64,000 bases of DNA. Origin: Molanna angustata. Its lineage: Eukaryota; Arthropoda; Insecta; Trichoptera; Molannidae. Within the stretch, counting starts at the first letter, position 1. Each line of letters starts with the position of its first letter. The position numbers were made by a program, and so were the translations under genes. Positions 1 to 10,441 of the stretch are shown in pieces. The notes under the pieces are model-generated. The model saw only the letters and a list, made by a program, of their open reading frames with translations, did no database searches and had not been told where the DNA came from. The stretch covers positions 13,681,718 through 13,745,717 of the forward strand of contig OY754978.1 in NCBI GenBank assembly GCA_963576475.1, in the 5' to 3' direction.

Positions 1-339
1 AGCCGTTTCAATATAGGATCTTGGAGCATTTGTTTATCCAGGTGTCCTCTGGACGGTGAACGAGGAAGATTAAGATCTATTGCCTTATTTACATGATCAT
101 TCCATCTCAGCTGACGCTCTATATTTTAAATCGGTTTGTATGTACTTACGTATATCATATTGCTATGAAAAGTCTATTTTTTTTCATATTTAAATGTCAA
201 ATTGTCAAAAATAAATAAAATATTAAAAATTCATAGGTATTACAAAAAAAAAATCCTCATAACCTAGATTGTTGCCGACCGCCGCGCGCCGCATAGAGGT
301 AGATTTGGTAAGTCGTATGTATTCTGCGCGAGAGTACTA
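1..339. other. No gene seen; AT-rich flank
   Basis: No convincing coding region. A short stretch at about 30-60 resembles one at about 2300-2330 (both read like 'tggacg(g/c)t(g/a)aacgagg'), so a degraded dispersed repeat may be present. A GC-rich patch at 275-300 lies just before the SINE-like segment that follows. Confidence 0.4.
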
Positions 340-412
340 GGTTCGATTCGAGCAGAGAAGTTATTTATTTCTCACGCAATGTTTGCTTCTCTGGGATAGA
401 AACACTTGTTAG
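340..412 (+). repeat. Degenerate tRNA-derived SINE body
   Basis: A B-box-like GGTTCGATTC is followed by 'atttctcacgcaat', 'cttctctgg' and 'gaaacact'. The same order of words occurs in the better SINE copy at 49430-49612, so this looks like an older, 3'-truncated copy. Its tRNA-like head is poorly preserved. Confidence 0.5.
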
Positions 413-899
413 TTGGGGAAAAAATCTTCTATTTCTCCTTATTCTCAGCCATCTCTCCACTGCTGGAGTTAGGCCTCCTTCTTCAGCTTTTTCCTACCTT
501 CTCTATCCAGGTGTACGGCAACATTTTTTACGCAACTGTAACTTTATCGTCAACCCATATTTTTCGGAGTCAAACTTCTCCTCTTTTCCCGTCCAAAGGT
601 CACCATTTTAGAATTCGTGGTGTCCATCTGTCATCTTCCTGTCTTGTCACGTGACCTGCCCGCTGCCATTTGAGACAGGCAATATTGAAGAAATTGCAAA
701 ATGGCAACATATAATACACGGCAAAATAATAAAGGAATTGTTTTATTAAGGAATTGTTTTATTTATTGTTAAGTATTTTTCCACACATATTCGAAAATAA
801 TGACAGAACGTTTTCGATTATCAAGGTCTAAGTTCTAAGGTTTGTTTTATTTATTTATTTTTTAAACTTTAATGATAGGTAATAGTATAGAAAAAGGAA

Positions 900-1551
900 A
901 ATAATGACAAACTTAGACACAAGCAATTATTGCCTTCCAGTGGAAGAGGTTGATCACTATATATACCTTGGACATAAGATGACCCTAGGCAGAGACAATC
1001 AAACCATAGAAATTGAGAGAAGAATAAGTCTCGCATGGGCGGCCTTTGGGAAACTCGATAACACCTTTCGTAGCCCCATACCAAATTCTCTGAAGGCATT
1101 GAGCAGTGCATTCTGCCAATATTCACTTATGGCATGGAAACAACCACTTTAACCAAATTGTCTGCCAACAAGCTGCGTATAGCACAAAGGAAGATGGAAA
1201 GAATAATGTTGGCAATAAAACTAGAAGACAGGAAGAGGAATGACTGGATACGCAGTCAGACCAAACTGTCCGATGTGGTTGAGAGAATAGCCATGCAGAA
1301 GTGGAGATGGGCAGGACACCTATCAAGAATGACCGATAATAGATGGACTAAAAGACTGGTGGAGTGGAAACCGAGAGGCGACAAGAGACCACAAGGGTGA
1401 CCACCTAACAGATGGATGGACGACATAAAAAGATTTGTTGGACCACAGTAGATGGGAGTCGCACAGGAACGGGAGGAGTGGAGAAGGAGAGGGGAGGCCT
1501 ATGTCCTGCAGTGGGCAAACACAGGCTGACGATGATGATGATGATGATGAT
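900..1551 (+). pseudogene. RTE-like LINE, C-terminal remnant
   Basis: Two overlapping frames together encode the end of a non-LTR retrotransposon reverse transcriptase. Visible motifs are YIYLGHKMTL followed by IEIERRISLAW, then a frameshift near 1135, then LRIAQRKMERIML, KWRWAGHLSRM and RWTKRLVEW. An in-frame stop at about 1398 interrupts the run before the typical final motif (RWMDDI, then EEWRRRGEAYV in the continuing frame). The element ends in a (GAT)n tract at about 1529-1551, a 3' tail style I associate with RTE-type LINEs. The endonuclease and most of the RT are missing, so this is a dead 5'-truncated copy. The clade name is inferred from motifs only. Confidence 0.75.
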
Positions 1552-1552
1552 G

Positions 1553-1746
1553 AATAATATACGTAGGTATAATAGATAATAGATATTTAGAGCAATGAAG
1601 GTGATATAGAAGTATGTACCTTTATATTTATTGCTACTCTTCTATCATGAATAATATACGTAGGTATAATAGATAATAGATATTTAGAGCAATGAAGGTG
1701 ATATAGAAGTATGTACCTTTATATTTATTGCTACTCTTCTATAATG
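1553..1746. repeat. 97-bp tandem duplication
   Basis: Bases 1553-1649 are repeated immediately at 1650-1746 with one mismatch seen near the 3' end ('ctatcatg' against 'ctataatg'). It sits directly after the (GAT)n tail of the LINE remnant. The near identity implies a recent duplication or an assembly duplication. Confidence 0.85.
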
Positions 1747-1953
1747 CGCGCACCCACACTAATTCACTCTTTTTACTGTCTTATTTTGATATTAGGTATA
1801 GTACGTAAGAGGTTCATGTTATATTTTTATTTTTCTTTATTTACTTTTAATAACTGTATGCATGTACTGTATGCTTTCCTTTGTAAAATAAAAATAAAAT
1901 CAAATAAAATATGGTCTCATAAGCGCAGTGGACGAAGCGGACACAGCAGATCA

Positions 1954-2185
1954 GGGGGACAAATCTGGTCCAACCAGCGAAAACAAAACCCTCACGATTA
2001 CCCATATCATGGAAATTATTATATTATGGAGTTCTATAATATCTTTAGATGTTATAGAACTCCATATAATAATTACCTATTTCCATAATATCTTTAGATG
2101 TCATAGAACTCCATATGATCATTATATCCATGATATGGGTAATTACGAGGGTTTCGATTTCGCCGGTCGAACCAGACTTGCCCAC
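1954..2185. mobile_element. Foldback MITE with ~55-bp inverted ends
   Basis: The left end (CAAATCTGGTCCAACC, then AAAACCCTCACGATTACC) is inverted at the right end (GGTAATTACGAGGGTTTC, then GGTCGAACCAGACTTG). The interior folds again around 'tctataatatctttagatg'. No transposase is encoded. Related partial copies lie at 4267-4345 and 4660-4795, which supports a dispersed family. No clear target duplication was found. Confidence 0.7.
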
Positions 2186-2880
2186 CAATATTTTTAATAA
2201 AGTTATTCATCCAAGAGCGTCCTCTGATCTATCGGCATCGTACAGAGCGCGCGCATTATTGCTATCATTGTTTCTAGGTGACAAAGATCCAATTCTTCCG
2301 CTGTATCTATGGACGCTAAACGAGGCCCACGAACACCAAAGAGATACTCCATTTGTCGACAATATTTTTTGATATCAATCAATATTCGAACAGGAATAAT
2401 TATATTTCAATTTTACAAATGACATTATGTACGGACAGTCTTGTATACAATTTTACATGTATGTATTCAGTGGAGTGTATGCTACGTAAAGTTATGTGAA
2501 ACGGCCACCTTAACTGCAGGTGTTGTATATTCATTAATTAACACAATAGTTTTAGTATAAATAACAATATCATACAAGTGCATGCTATTGTACCTGTTAT
2601 GATAAAGCCCTCCCTATCTTAAGGACGGAACAAGGTATATATGTACCTTGCTACCAACCACCATTAATACGTAATCATATTGGCGTATTATATTTCAAGT
2701 ACCTACCATAACGGGTACCTGTAAAATACAATGACAAAAATTAATTAATTACTGAATTAATTGTCCCAAATATTAAAAATGTATTTTTTATCTAGTTGAT
2801 CGACGATCTGTTTCCACCGGTTCCAACGCTCGCGAGTCGTTTTTCTTGAATTTTATTTAGTCACTATTATATTTTTATTT
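2186..2880. other. No gene; degraded repeats
   Basis: No supported gene. A 20-bp palindrome (caaggtatatatgtaccttg) lies near 2630. A GC-richer patch at about 2810-2850 could read on the minus strand as ARERWNRWKQIVDQL, which resembles the end of a LINE protein, but it is too short to name. Confidence 0.35.
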
Positions 2881-3224
2881 TTTTTATTTTATAGAATACA
2901 ACAGCAATACAATAAAGATTTATACAAATATACAAAGATAATTTTCATATAGCCAATTATAGTATTCTAAAAATATATTAAGTACCTACATATACATTTA
3001 TTAACAATTATGAAAACAGGATGGGAAAGGAGAGAGGTAGGGAGGAGAGTGGGGGGAAGCGTCGACCACTAGAAACTCATATTATGATTTACCTCACGTG
3101 TCTCAATGTATGAATAATGATAAATTAAAATTAAGTTAAAGGGGAACAATTAAAAAGTTAAAGAGTTAAAGATGTGCACAACAAGACAGCACAGATTAAA
3201 TAACCGAGAAATTCACAATTTTTT

Positions 3225-4120
3225 TTTTTTTAATACATAAAAACTTGAAGCAAACATATCCGATTCCGGATCCCTCAAACAATTTCTATTGTACCCAGTA
3301 CAAGCTCTATTAATATAAGAATTAAGCATATAGTTAGTTTTAGAAGATTCTGTGTAAAAGAGAAACTGGTTTCTATTTCTTCTAAGTGGACAGTGAAAAC
3401 GGAGTGAGCTTAGAAGAGGTGTGCTGTCGACCAGACCATTAATGATTTTATATAGAAAACAAATATCTTGGATTGATCTGCGTGTCTCCAGTAGTTTTGT
3501 GGGGTTTTAGAGCTTGAAGATAGTTAGAGAAATGTAATCTATTACGAAAATTTAATTGCGTAATATATTTTTTTTGAAGATTTTCTATTGCGTTAATATG
3601 TGTTTCATAGTTTGGATTCCATACAACCGATCCAAATTCCAGTAAGCTTCTAATAAATGAATTAAATAATATACGCAGCGTGTCAGAGTTATGAAAAGGT
3701 TTTGTGTTTCGAAATATGAATCTGAGGGTTTTATATGCTTTAGTTGTTATGTATTCAATATGATTAGTGAAAGATAGTTTTTCGTCCAGTATTATACCTA
3801 AATCCCTGATTTCAGATTTATAGTTCAGTTCTTCATTATTGATTTTATATTTAAAGAATATTTTATTACGGTTACGAGAGTATGTTATGTAATTACATTT
3901 TTCCACATTTAAGAACAATTGATTTTCAGCACAATAACGTTGTAAACTATATAAATCATCTTGGAGCTCCAAACAATCTGACGGGCTTTTAATTTCTTTA
4001 AATATTTTAGCCTCATCTGCGAACAACAGTATGTTGGAATGTTTAAGACAAGATTTTATATCGTTAATGTAAATTAAGAATAGCAGAGGCCCCAGATGAG
4101 ATCCCTGGGGCTCTCATCTG
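3225..4120 (-). pseudogene. CR1/Jockey-like LINE RT, 5'-truncated
   Basis: Read on the minus strand, the sequence starts with PQGSHLGPLLFLIYINDI (RT motif 4), then the catalytic box in the altered form FADE instead of the usual FADD. It continues with LGIILDEKLSFTNHI, SLLEFGSVVWNPNYETHIN and IENLQKKYITQLNFRNRL. A frameshift near 3470 is followed by FLYKIINGLVDSTPLLSSL, LRFHCPLRRNRN and a C-terminal motif with YINRACTGYN, ending in an A-rich stretch near 3230. The N-terminal endonuclease is absent. The loss of the second catalytic Asp and the frameshift make it inactive. The 5' junction carries a short inverted copy of the element (4093-4120). The sequence from 3225 down to about 2880 may be its 3'UTR. 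Confidence 0.8.
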
Positions 4121-4266
4121 AAATACAAAACAGTTAAATTATATCAAGATATCAAATGAATCAAGTTGAAAGTTTTCTTGGCATTATAATTTGTAAACGT
4201 TTTTATACTAGCATACATCAAATAAATTTTTCCATAATTTTGATTTAGTTCATTTTTAAATCTTGA

Positions 4267-4345
4267 GGGCAAAACCCGTCAATCGGTGGAATCAGAACCC
4301 ATATGATTAGCCATATCATGGATATATGTAATTATCATGGATAGA
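4267..4345. mobile_element. Fragment of the foldback MITE family
   Basis: It shares the order CGG-GAATC, AACCC, TTAGCCATATCATGGATAT with the inverted end of the element at 1954-2185. Only one arm is present and it is diverged. Confidence 0.5.
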
Positions 4346-4659
4346 ATTATTCCTGTCTTACGTGGTTCCTGAAAAGGGTCCTGGACATACAGAATATGTC
4401 CACGGACCTGATCTTTTCCAAATTATTATACGTGGTAAGGCATCGGTACAATTGCGAATTCTGAGCGGCATTAGTGTTTTTTTTATCTACATAAAAAGAA
4501 CGTTGAGGTGTGTCTTGTTCTTCTGTTTGGTAAGTTGAACTTAATAATTTTCAGAAGGATTGTACAGTTAATATTGAAGTTTATTATGTCATAAAGGTAA
4601 ATAAAGTCCATAATTCAAAATTAACAACAACGATAATTCAATATTTTCTATCAAAACCC

Positions 4660-4795
4660 TCATGATTACCCATGATCGGGGAAAGTCTGTCCCAACCGGC
4701 GAAATCAAAACCCTCACCATTTCCCATATCATGGAAATAATTATTATATGGGGTTCCATAATATCTTTAGATGTCATAGAACTCCATAAATCCAT
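4660..4795. mobile_element. Half copy of the foldback MITE family
   Basis: It carries CAACCGGCGAAATC, AAAACCCTCACCATTTCC, CATATCATGGAAATAATT and the inner 'ataatatctttagatgtc' loop of the element at 1954-2185, but lacks the second arm. It is better preserved than the copy at 4267. Confidence 0.65.
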
Positions 4796-4837
4796 TGCGA
4801 AATTTCGGTACAGGCATTTGTGTAGTTAATTAAAAGG

Positions 4838-5206
4838 AAAAACATAAATTGTTAAACCGTAACATCGATATTTTAGATTTATCGAAAAACTTAAAATGCA
4901 AAAAACGTTAATAAGAAATGCATATCGTAAAAGATTTTTTAAACGTTAATATTTGGGAATCATTAGGGTTGATAGGTAGTATAAAGACATCCTCAGAGCC
5001 TAATACTTTGATATATTAAGTATCTGGATGGGTAAACTATTCCCAATTGAAAGCTTGATGGTGTGTTTTATTTATGTTTTATATTAAATAATTTACAATT
5101 TACGCATTAATCTGCTTATTCTTTTGAGGAGGTATATAATGGTAGTAATAATAATTGAATGTTATTAATTTGTAGTGCTTAATTATAAATCGGCCAGCGC
5201 CGTAAA
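4838..5206 (+). mobile_element. 3' end of an R4/Dong-like LINE
   Basis: This matches the 3' terminus of the split element at 30410-30810 almost base for base. The shared words include 'gattttttaaacgttaat', 'cctcagagcctaat', 'ctattcccaattgaaagc', 'tcttttgagga' and the end 'aaatcggccagcgccgta' followed by an A tract. It encodes only the last residues of the ORF (VKDFLNVN ... SSEPN) and the 3'UTR, so it is a severely 5'-truncated insertion of the same family. Confidence 0.85.
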
Positions 5207-5209
5207 AAA

Positions 5210-6250
5210 ATTAGAAAATATATTCAGAGAGAATCAGTATATTTATAAATTGTATTTCACTCCATTCTCAGAGATATTATTTTATTTTAACTAAACATTG
5301 TTTGAATTAAATATAATTCAAGGAAGAGGTTTCAACTATTTCGAACATCGCATGCAGATAAAATCTTTCTTCATAAAATTTTCTTTTTATTGTACGATTT
5401 CCCAGAATTCACAAAAGGGCTGCTGTGAATTTTCCCATACATTATTTTATCTTCACAGATATATTATAGTTAATAAACTAAATATTAATTGATACAAATA
5501 AGTGTTTCTTATTGACACTGTATTGGTGTATCTCGATGTAAAGGTGACATAGTAAAACCCAACGTTAAACACGGGTCTATTGAATACGAAAACGAGGGAA
5601 CCTTTGTTAATATTATGTAAAGGTAAACTAATATTTTCCTCAACCTAAGATTTCTTCCATAAAAAAAAACTAAGTTCCCTTAAGAAAACTTTTGGGAAAT
5701 AATTTCTTTCGTGTTTTATTTTTCTTTTTTGACCAATAATAAAATTTCACATAGAATAATGACCAGAATAATTAAAATATAATTTTTCGCTCTGTTACAT
5801 TGAGTTTTCAAATGCGACTTCACCGGTATCGCACAATGTAGAGCATCTTCATTATCTCGAACAATAGTGGTGAAGTCCATCTTTATATAGAATTCAAAAC
5901 TAGGATACGAAAAGAGGTAGTAGCGTTTGCAAACTCAATTAATTATATGTGATTATGGAGTTCTATCATGGTGACATTATCGAACATTGAAAAAAAATTA
6001 AAATATCACTTTTGTAACAACTTTATAACAATCCGAAAGCACTAACAAAATAAAATAAAAAAATATATAATATAAAAACAGATAATCATTGAAAGATACA
6101 AATATATTAAAACTACCTATTCATAATTTTTAGTTCAATTACTCGTTGGCATTTCTTATTAGTTACAAAGTCACTTAAAAATATATGTTTATATTATGTA
6201 GGTAAAAAATGTATATATGCGGGTAAAAAATCTTGAATACTATTATTAAG
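5210..6250. other. No gene recognised
   Basis: The stretch is AT-rich. Short ORFs here show no motif, no splice context and no repeat partner that I could identify. Confidence 0.4.
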
Positions 6251-6251
6251 G

Positions 6252-6583
6252 GTACTGTAAAACAATTAACTTGGCAAGGGCCTTTCCAAGTTAATTGTTT
6301 TAGACCTACTGTCCATGTAAACCGCACGTTATGCGCACGCTTTCGTCAATTGACGAATGCAAGACGAATGCTTGCATCTTGCATAGAAACAATCAAAACT
6401 GTGTCCACGGAGCGGCAACGTCGCGTCAGCCGCACGTCATGCATTCGTCATGCGGTGCGTGCAGCAGCAAGGACACAGTTTTGATTGTTTCTATGCAAGA
6501 TGCAAACATTCGTCTTGTATTCGTCAATTAACGAAAGCGTGTGCATGACGTGCGGTTTACGTGGACAGTAGGCCTTACAGTAC
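6252..6583. mobile_element. 332-bp palindromic foldback element
   Basis: Outer inverted ends gtactgtaa (6252-6260) and ttacagtac (6575-6583) enclose longer arms. CCTACTGTCC (6305) pairs with GGACAGTAGG (6563-6572), and the arms continue through AACCGCACGT, CGCTTTCGTCAATTGACG, AGACGAATG and GAAACAATCAAAACTGTG. The interior is GC-rich with repeated CATGACG/CGTCATG words. The left arm alone contains an extra 44-bp perfect hairpin (aaaacaattaacttgg ... ccaagttaattgtttt). No target duplication and no transposase are visible, so the superfamily is unknown. Confidence 0.8.
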
Positions 6584-7422
6584 GCTTTCGCAATTGCTTT
6601 AATCAAAATTACACTAAAATAGATTTACACTTTCACTTATCACTCCCAGCGATCTATTTAATTCAACAAATCAATGAATATTTCTTGGCTATGTCACTCG
6701 ATATCGGGTGGAACGCCAAAATATTGATTTAAAAAAATCTGACCAGCGTAAGATGTTATTGAATCAAAACACACGTGCTAAATTTAGGTAGATACTTATT
6801 TGAAGTAAATGAAGATATAAAATGAACTCAAATTCATTAATTGTTAGAATAATTAATAAAATTAAACTATTATTCACTTACGAAACTATTTAGTTTCTGT
6901 AATTTCTCAATTATTTTGTTTATTATTTATTTATAGCTTAATATGAGTAATTTCTTTATTACAATGAAATATTTCAGCATTTTCCCACGTTAATTTATAC
7001 GGATTTAGACAAAAATAAAGCTAAAGTTTATTCATAAAAGAAATGAAATTATCTAAAAATTTATGTGAATATTCGATAAATTCGAATAACTGTTTCAGAA
7101 TTAGTCATAATAATAAAGGCAAAAGAAAAGACATCTTAATACATTATTTTTTATGGTGTCTGAATTGATCCGCGTCTGAAAAATTAAATTTAAAATTAAG
7201 ATTTTTTTGTTTACCGTTTGTATACCTTAAAATACCGTGTGTTTAGCTAGACGCCAAGTCTAGACGTTTATTACCATCAATAATAAATATATAATGGAGT
7301 ACTGCAATTTCTTGAAAATATAATATATTCATAATATATAATGGGGGACTGCAATGCCTGAATGTCTCAACGAGTTTCATGCGGTTATTTCGCAAAATTG
7401 ATTTGATATTTTTATACATATA

Positions 7423-7896
7423 TTAAAGGCTCAAGCAGCTTCTTCTTCTTCTTAAATGGCACTTCAGCCCAAATCGGGCTTTGGCCTCCTCCAACTTTCG
7501 CCTCCAACCATCCCTGTCCTCAGCCACCGTTCACTTGGAGAAGCTGGTTCGCATCTTATGTTACTTCGTCTTCCCACCTCAGTCTTAATCTTCCTATCCC
7601 CCTATTTCCCCCCGGATGCCCCATCACCCTCTTGGGTACCCGTGAGTTTGGCATTCTATGTACGTGTCCAGCCCATCTCAACCTCGAGAGTTTCATATGG
7701 GTTGAGATACAAGGCGCCTGGTAAATGCTGTACAATTCATCATTGCGACGAATGCGCCATTCGTCGCCGTCCCTCACGGGCCCCACAGATTCGACGAAGC
7801 ATCTTCAGCTCGAATGTGTCCAGGGACTCAGCTGCTTTAACTGACAGTGTCATTGTCTCCTATCCATACGCCAGTACCGTTAAAGGCTCAAGCAGC
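7423..7896 (-). pseudogene. 5'-truncated LINE tail with 17-bp TSD
   Basis: A perfect 17-bp direct repeat, ttaaaggctcaagcagc, flanks the insertion (7423-7439 and 7880-7896). The insert reads on the minus strand as the end of a non-LTR RT: LDTFELKMLRRICG, a frameshift, then VRDGDEWRIRRNDELYSIY, LSRLRWAGHVHRMPNSRVP and LRLRWEDEVT. It ends in a (GAA)n tail next to the left repeat, as expected for a minus-strand LINE. The 440-bp length indicates strong 5' truncation. The LRWAGH ... RWEDEV tail is shared by RTE-like insect LINEs; the clade is inferred. Confidence 0.85.
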
Positions 7897-8049
7897 ATTG
7901 AGTTAAAACTAAACCACTACCATTATGTACTTACAGATTTATACGCGATGAAAAATTGGTACATATTTTGTCACTTTAAAAATGAACACTACACTATTCA
8001 CATGTATGTATCTCCTGTTCTTCCTTCACTAACACCTGTTTTACTTGTA

Positions 8050-8194
8050 CACTGAAAAAATATGACAACCAAACTGGCTATACCTGCGTTTTAGCCAAAC
8101 CTTTGTTATGAGTTATAAAATTTTATCTATTTATGACTGTTCTGTTTGGCTGAGGACACAAAATATTTAGTAGCACAAAACGAAATGTTCAGTG
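8050..8194. mobile_element. MITE, CACTGAAAAAA ends, copy 1
   Basis: It starts with cactgaaaaaa and ends with cagtg, preceded by TA. The interior shares CTGGCTA, GCCAAACCTTTGTTAT, TTATGACTG and CACAAAATATTTAGTAGCAC with copies at 21980 and 53573. It is about 40 bp shorter than those near its right end. Confidence 0.75.
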
Positions 8195-8230
8195 TGTGTA
8201 CTTGTAATAACTGTTACTTGAGTTATAATA

Positions 8231-9487
8231 TTAGGTCCTTACATATGAAATTGGCGTTTTGCCGTACTGTCAACTTTGATCTCAAATATCTTCTCTTTGG
8301 TTAGGATTTCCAAATTCAAATTTATACAGCTATTTACTCATGTATTTGTGTTTCGAAAATTATAATTCATTTGTTTTTTCCTCAATTGTTTTTTTCTTTG
8401 CGTCATTCGGTTTACAAAATGGAAAACTTGAAATATCGCGTTATTTACGAGTACGAGTTCCAGCTTGGCACCAGTGCTGCAGAAACGGCTCGAAGGATTA
8501 ATGATGTATGGCGACGGTACCGCAAAAGAAAACACAGTGCGTTTTTGGTTCCAACGTTTTCGTTCTGGAAATTTCGACCTGCAGAACAAGCCCCGTGGAC
8601 GGCCGGAGATCAAAGCTGATAATGAAGAATTGAAGGCTATTGTGGAAGCGGATCCATCGCAAACCACGTCCGAGTTAGCTGCAGACTGCGGTGCTAGTGA
8701 TAAAACTGTTTTAATCCACTTGAAGCAAATTGGGAAGGTGAAAAAGCTTGAAAGGTGGGTACCTCACGAATTGAGTGAAGCAAATCAACAAACGCGCGTT
8801 GCTGCTGCGTTGCATTACTCAACCGGCACAATACTGAAGGGATTTTAAATCGAATCATTACCTGTGATAAAAAGTGGATCCTGTACGATAATCGGAAGCG
8901 CTCATCGCAATGGCTGAACCCTGCTGAACCAGTCAAACCATGCCCCAAGCGAAAATTGACTCCAAAAAAGTTACTTGTGAGAGTTTGGTGGACTAGTGCT
9001 GGTGTCGTTCACTACAGCTTTCTTAAATCTGGCCAGACGATTACGGCAGATGTCTATTGTCAGCAACTGCAAACCATGATGGAAAAGCTAGCTGCTAAAC
9101 AACCGAGGCTGGTTAATCGCTCTAGGCCACACACTGCACAACAGACGGCTACCAAATTAGAAGAGCTACAATGGGAATGTCTAAGACATCCACCGTACTC
9201 TCCGGACCTTGCCCCATCAGATTACCCTTTCTATCGAAATTTGGATAACTTCTTGCAAGGGAAAAAATTCAACTCCGATGGGGCAGTCCAAACCGCCTTC
9301 AAAGATTTTATTGATTCCCGTCCGAATGGTTTCTTAAGTAAAGGGATCGATGAACTACCTATGAGATGGCAAAAGTGCATAGATAGCAATGGTACATACT
9401 TTGATTAAATAAATATATTATATTAAAAAAAAAATCGACTTTATGTTCCTCCCATACAAAACGCCAATTTCATATGTAAGGACCTAA
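8231..9487 (+). mobile_element. Full-length mariner transposon, inactive
   Basis: Perfect 31-bp terminal inverted repeats start TTAGGTCCTTACATATG at 8231-8261 and end at 9457-9487. The 1,257-bp element is flanked by TA on both sides (8229-8230 and 9488-9489), the target duplication of the Tc1/mariner superfamily. One broken transposase gene fills the interior. Perfect terminal repeats beside a decayed gene suggest that the ends could be recognised longer than the enzyme was functional, but this is inference. Confidence 0.95.
8419..9408 (+). pseudogene. Mariner transposase pseudogene
   Basis: The start codon at 8419 begins MENLKYRVIYEYEFQLGTSA. The N-terminal helix-turn-helix region is followed by a 2-base loss near 8509, after which NTVRFWFQRFRSGNFDLQNK and RGRPEIKADNEEL continue in another frame. 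A second frameshift lies near 8815, after ANQQTRV. The catalytic domain shows CDKKW where the family usually has CDEKW, so the first Asp is kept. The stretch with the second catalytic Asp (the family's HDNARPH motif) is deleted: NRSRP joins directly to HTAQQ near 9130. The third motif SPDLAPSDYPF is present. Two frameshifts and a lost catalytic Asp make it non-functional. Confidence 0.93.
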
Positions 9488-9489
9488 TA

Positions 9490-9960
9490 AATACACGCGT
9501 ATGTAAATTATATACACTTTATTGTACAAATGATATTTTAAGATCTAGATATAATAATATAACTCGAGAGCAGATCTGCACTATATACTCGGAAAACTAC
9601 GACTGCCTTCAAAACTCCCACCAATCTTCACTCTACCGGAATTCTCCCAAACTTCCTACTCAGGTGCTATACACATAGTCGTTTCGCAGGGAAAGTTCAA
9701 TATATCACTATACTAAATAGGACCACTTTATTTTTCTGGCAATGATTATTCCCACATAATGTAGGGGTCTACTATTCTAGTTTATTGCTGCCACAAGTGT
9801 ACAAAAACGGGTTTACTGAAACAATCTCATCATTTCAAAAATTACACAACGCAGAGTCTCAAGCGAAAAGGTATAAAAGTAAGAGATATTTTTCGAAAAT
9901 ATAATGAAATTTTTATTTTACCATGGCTTCCTACAGGACACAATCTATAAGAATTAGGTC
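9490..9960. other. No gene recognised
   Basis: The sequence between the mariner and the next LINE fragment holds no recognisable coding region or repeat partner in this window. Confidence 0.4.
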
Positions 9961-9964
9961 CATT

Positions 9965-10215
9965 ATACTAGAAACACATAATTCGGAAGATCGTTACACA
10001 GCCGGGCTGCTTTGTTAATAGTTCGAGAAGCGATCGGTTCGTGAATATGGATGCAAGTTCTTCTGAGCATCTCCTGTGGTAGTATCTATAGAATTAACTT
10101 AGAATACCGACGTTGCGTCTGATTGCAATGGATTAGTCAATGATGGGTTGTCAATCACACGTACAGCACGTTTTTGTACAGTATCATTGACAGACTGAAT
10201 AATTAAGTTCAAGTC
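9965..10215 (-). pseudogene. CR1/Jockey-like LINE fragment
   Basis: The minus strand encodes KRAVRVIDNPSLTNPLQSDA near 10110-10190, then a stop, then MLRRTCIHIHEPIASRT followed by AARLCNDLP. These resemble the region just after the RT domain in CR1/Jockey-type LINEs ('Q(K/R)RAVRI(V/I)D(D/N)P' and 'SRT..AARLWN.LP'). It is short, frameshifted and dead. Confidence 0.6.
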
Positions 10216-10224
10216 CGAGACAGA

Positions 10225-10385
10225 GATAAAGAAGCATGGGACGGTGGTAGGATTGCATCAAAGCAGTAGCAGGGAGCAATTTGAAGCGGTATACCCAAGA
10301 AAGGGAGGAGAGGAAGAAGAGGGGGGAGGCTCTGTGTTCAATTCTGGATGCAAACAGGCTGATGTAGAAGAATAAGAAGAAGTTT
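10225..10385 (+). mobile_element. RTE-like LINE 3' end
   Basis: The plus strand carries a decayed version of the RTE-like tail, with a purine-rich stretch similar to the '(R)RRGEA' end seen at 1480-1500 and 35330. It closes with AGAAGAATAAGAAGAAG near 10360-10380. Coding capacity is negligible. Confidence 0.5.
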
Positions 10386-10441
10386 AAGAATCTTCAACCT
10401 TTACTCAATCCTCACCCTGCTTAACCTTGTATGGACAGTTT

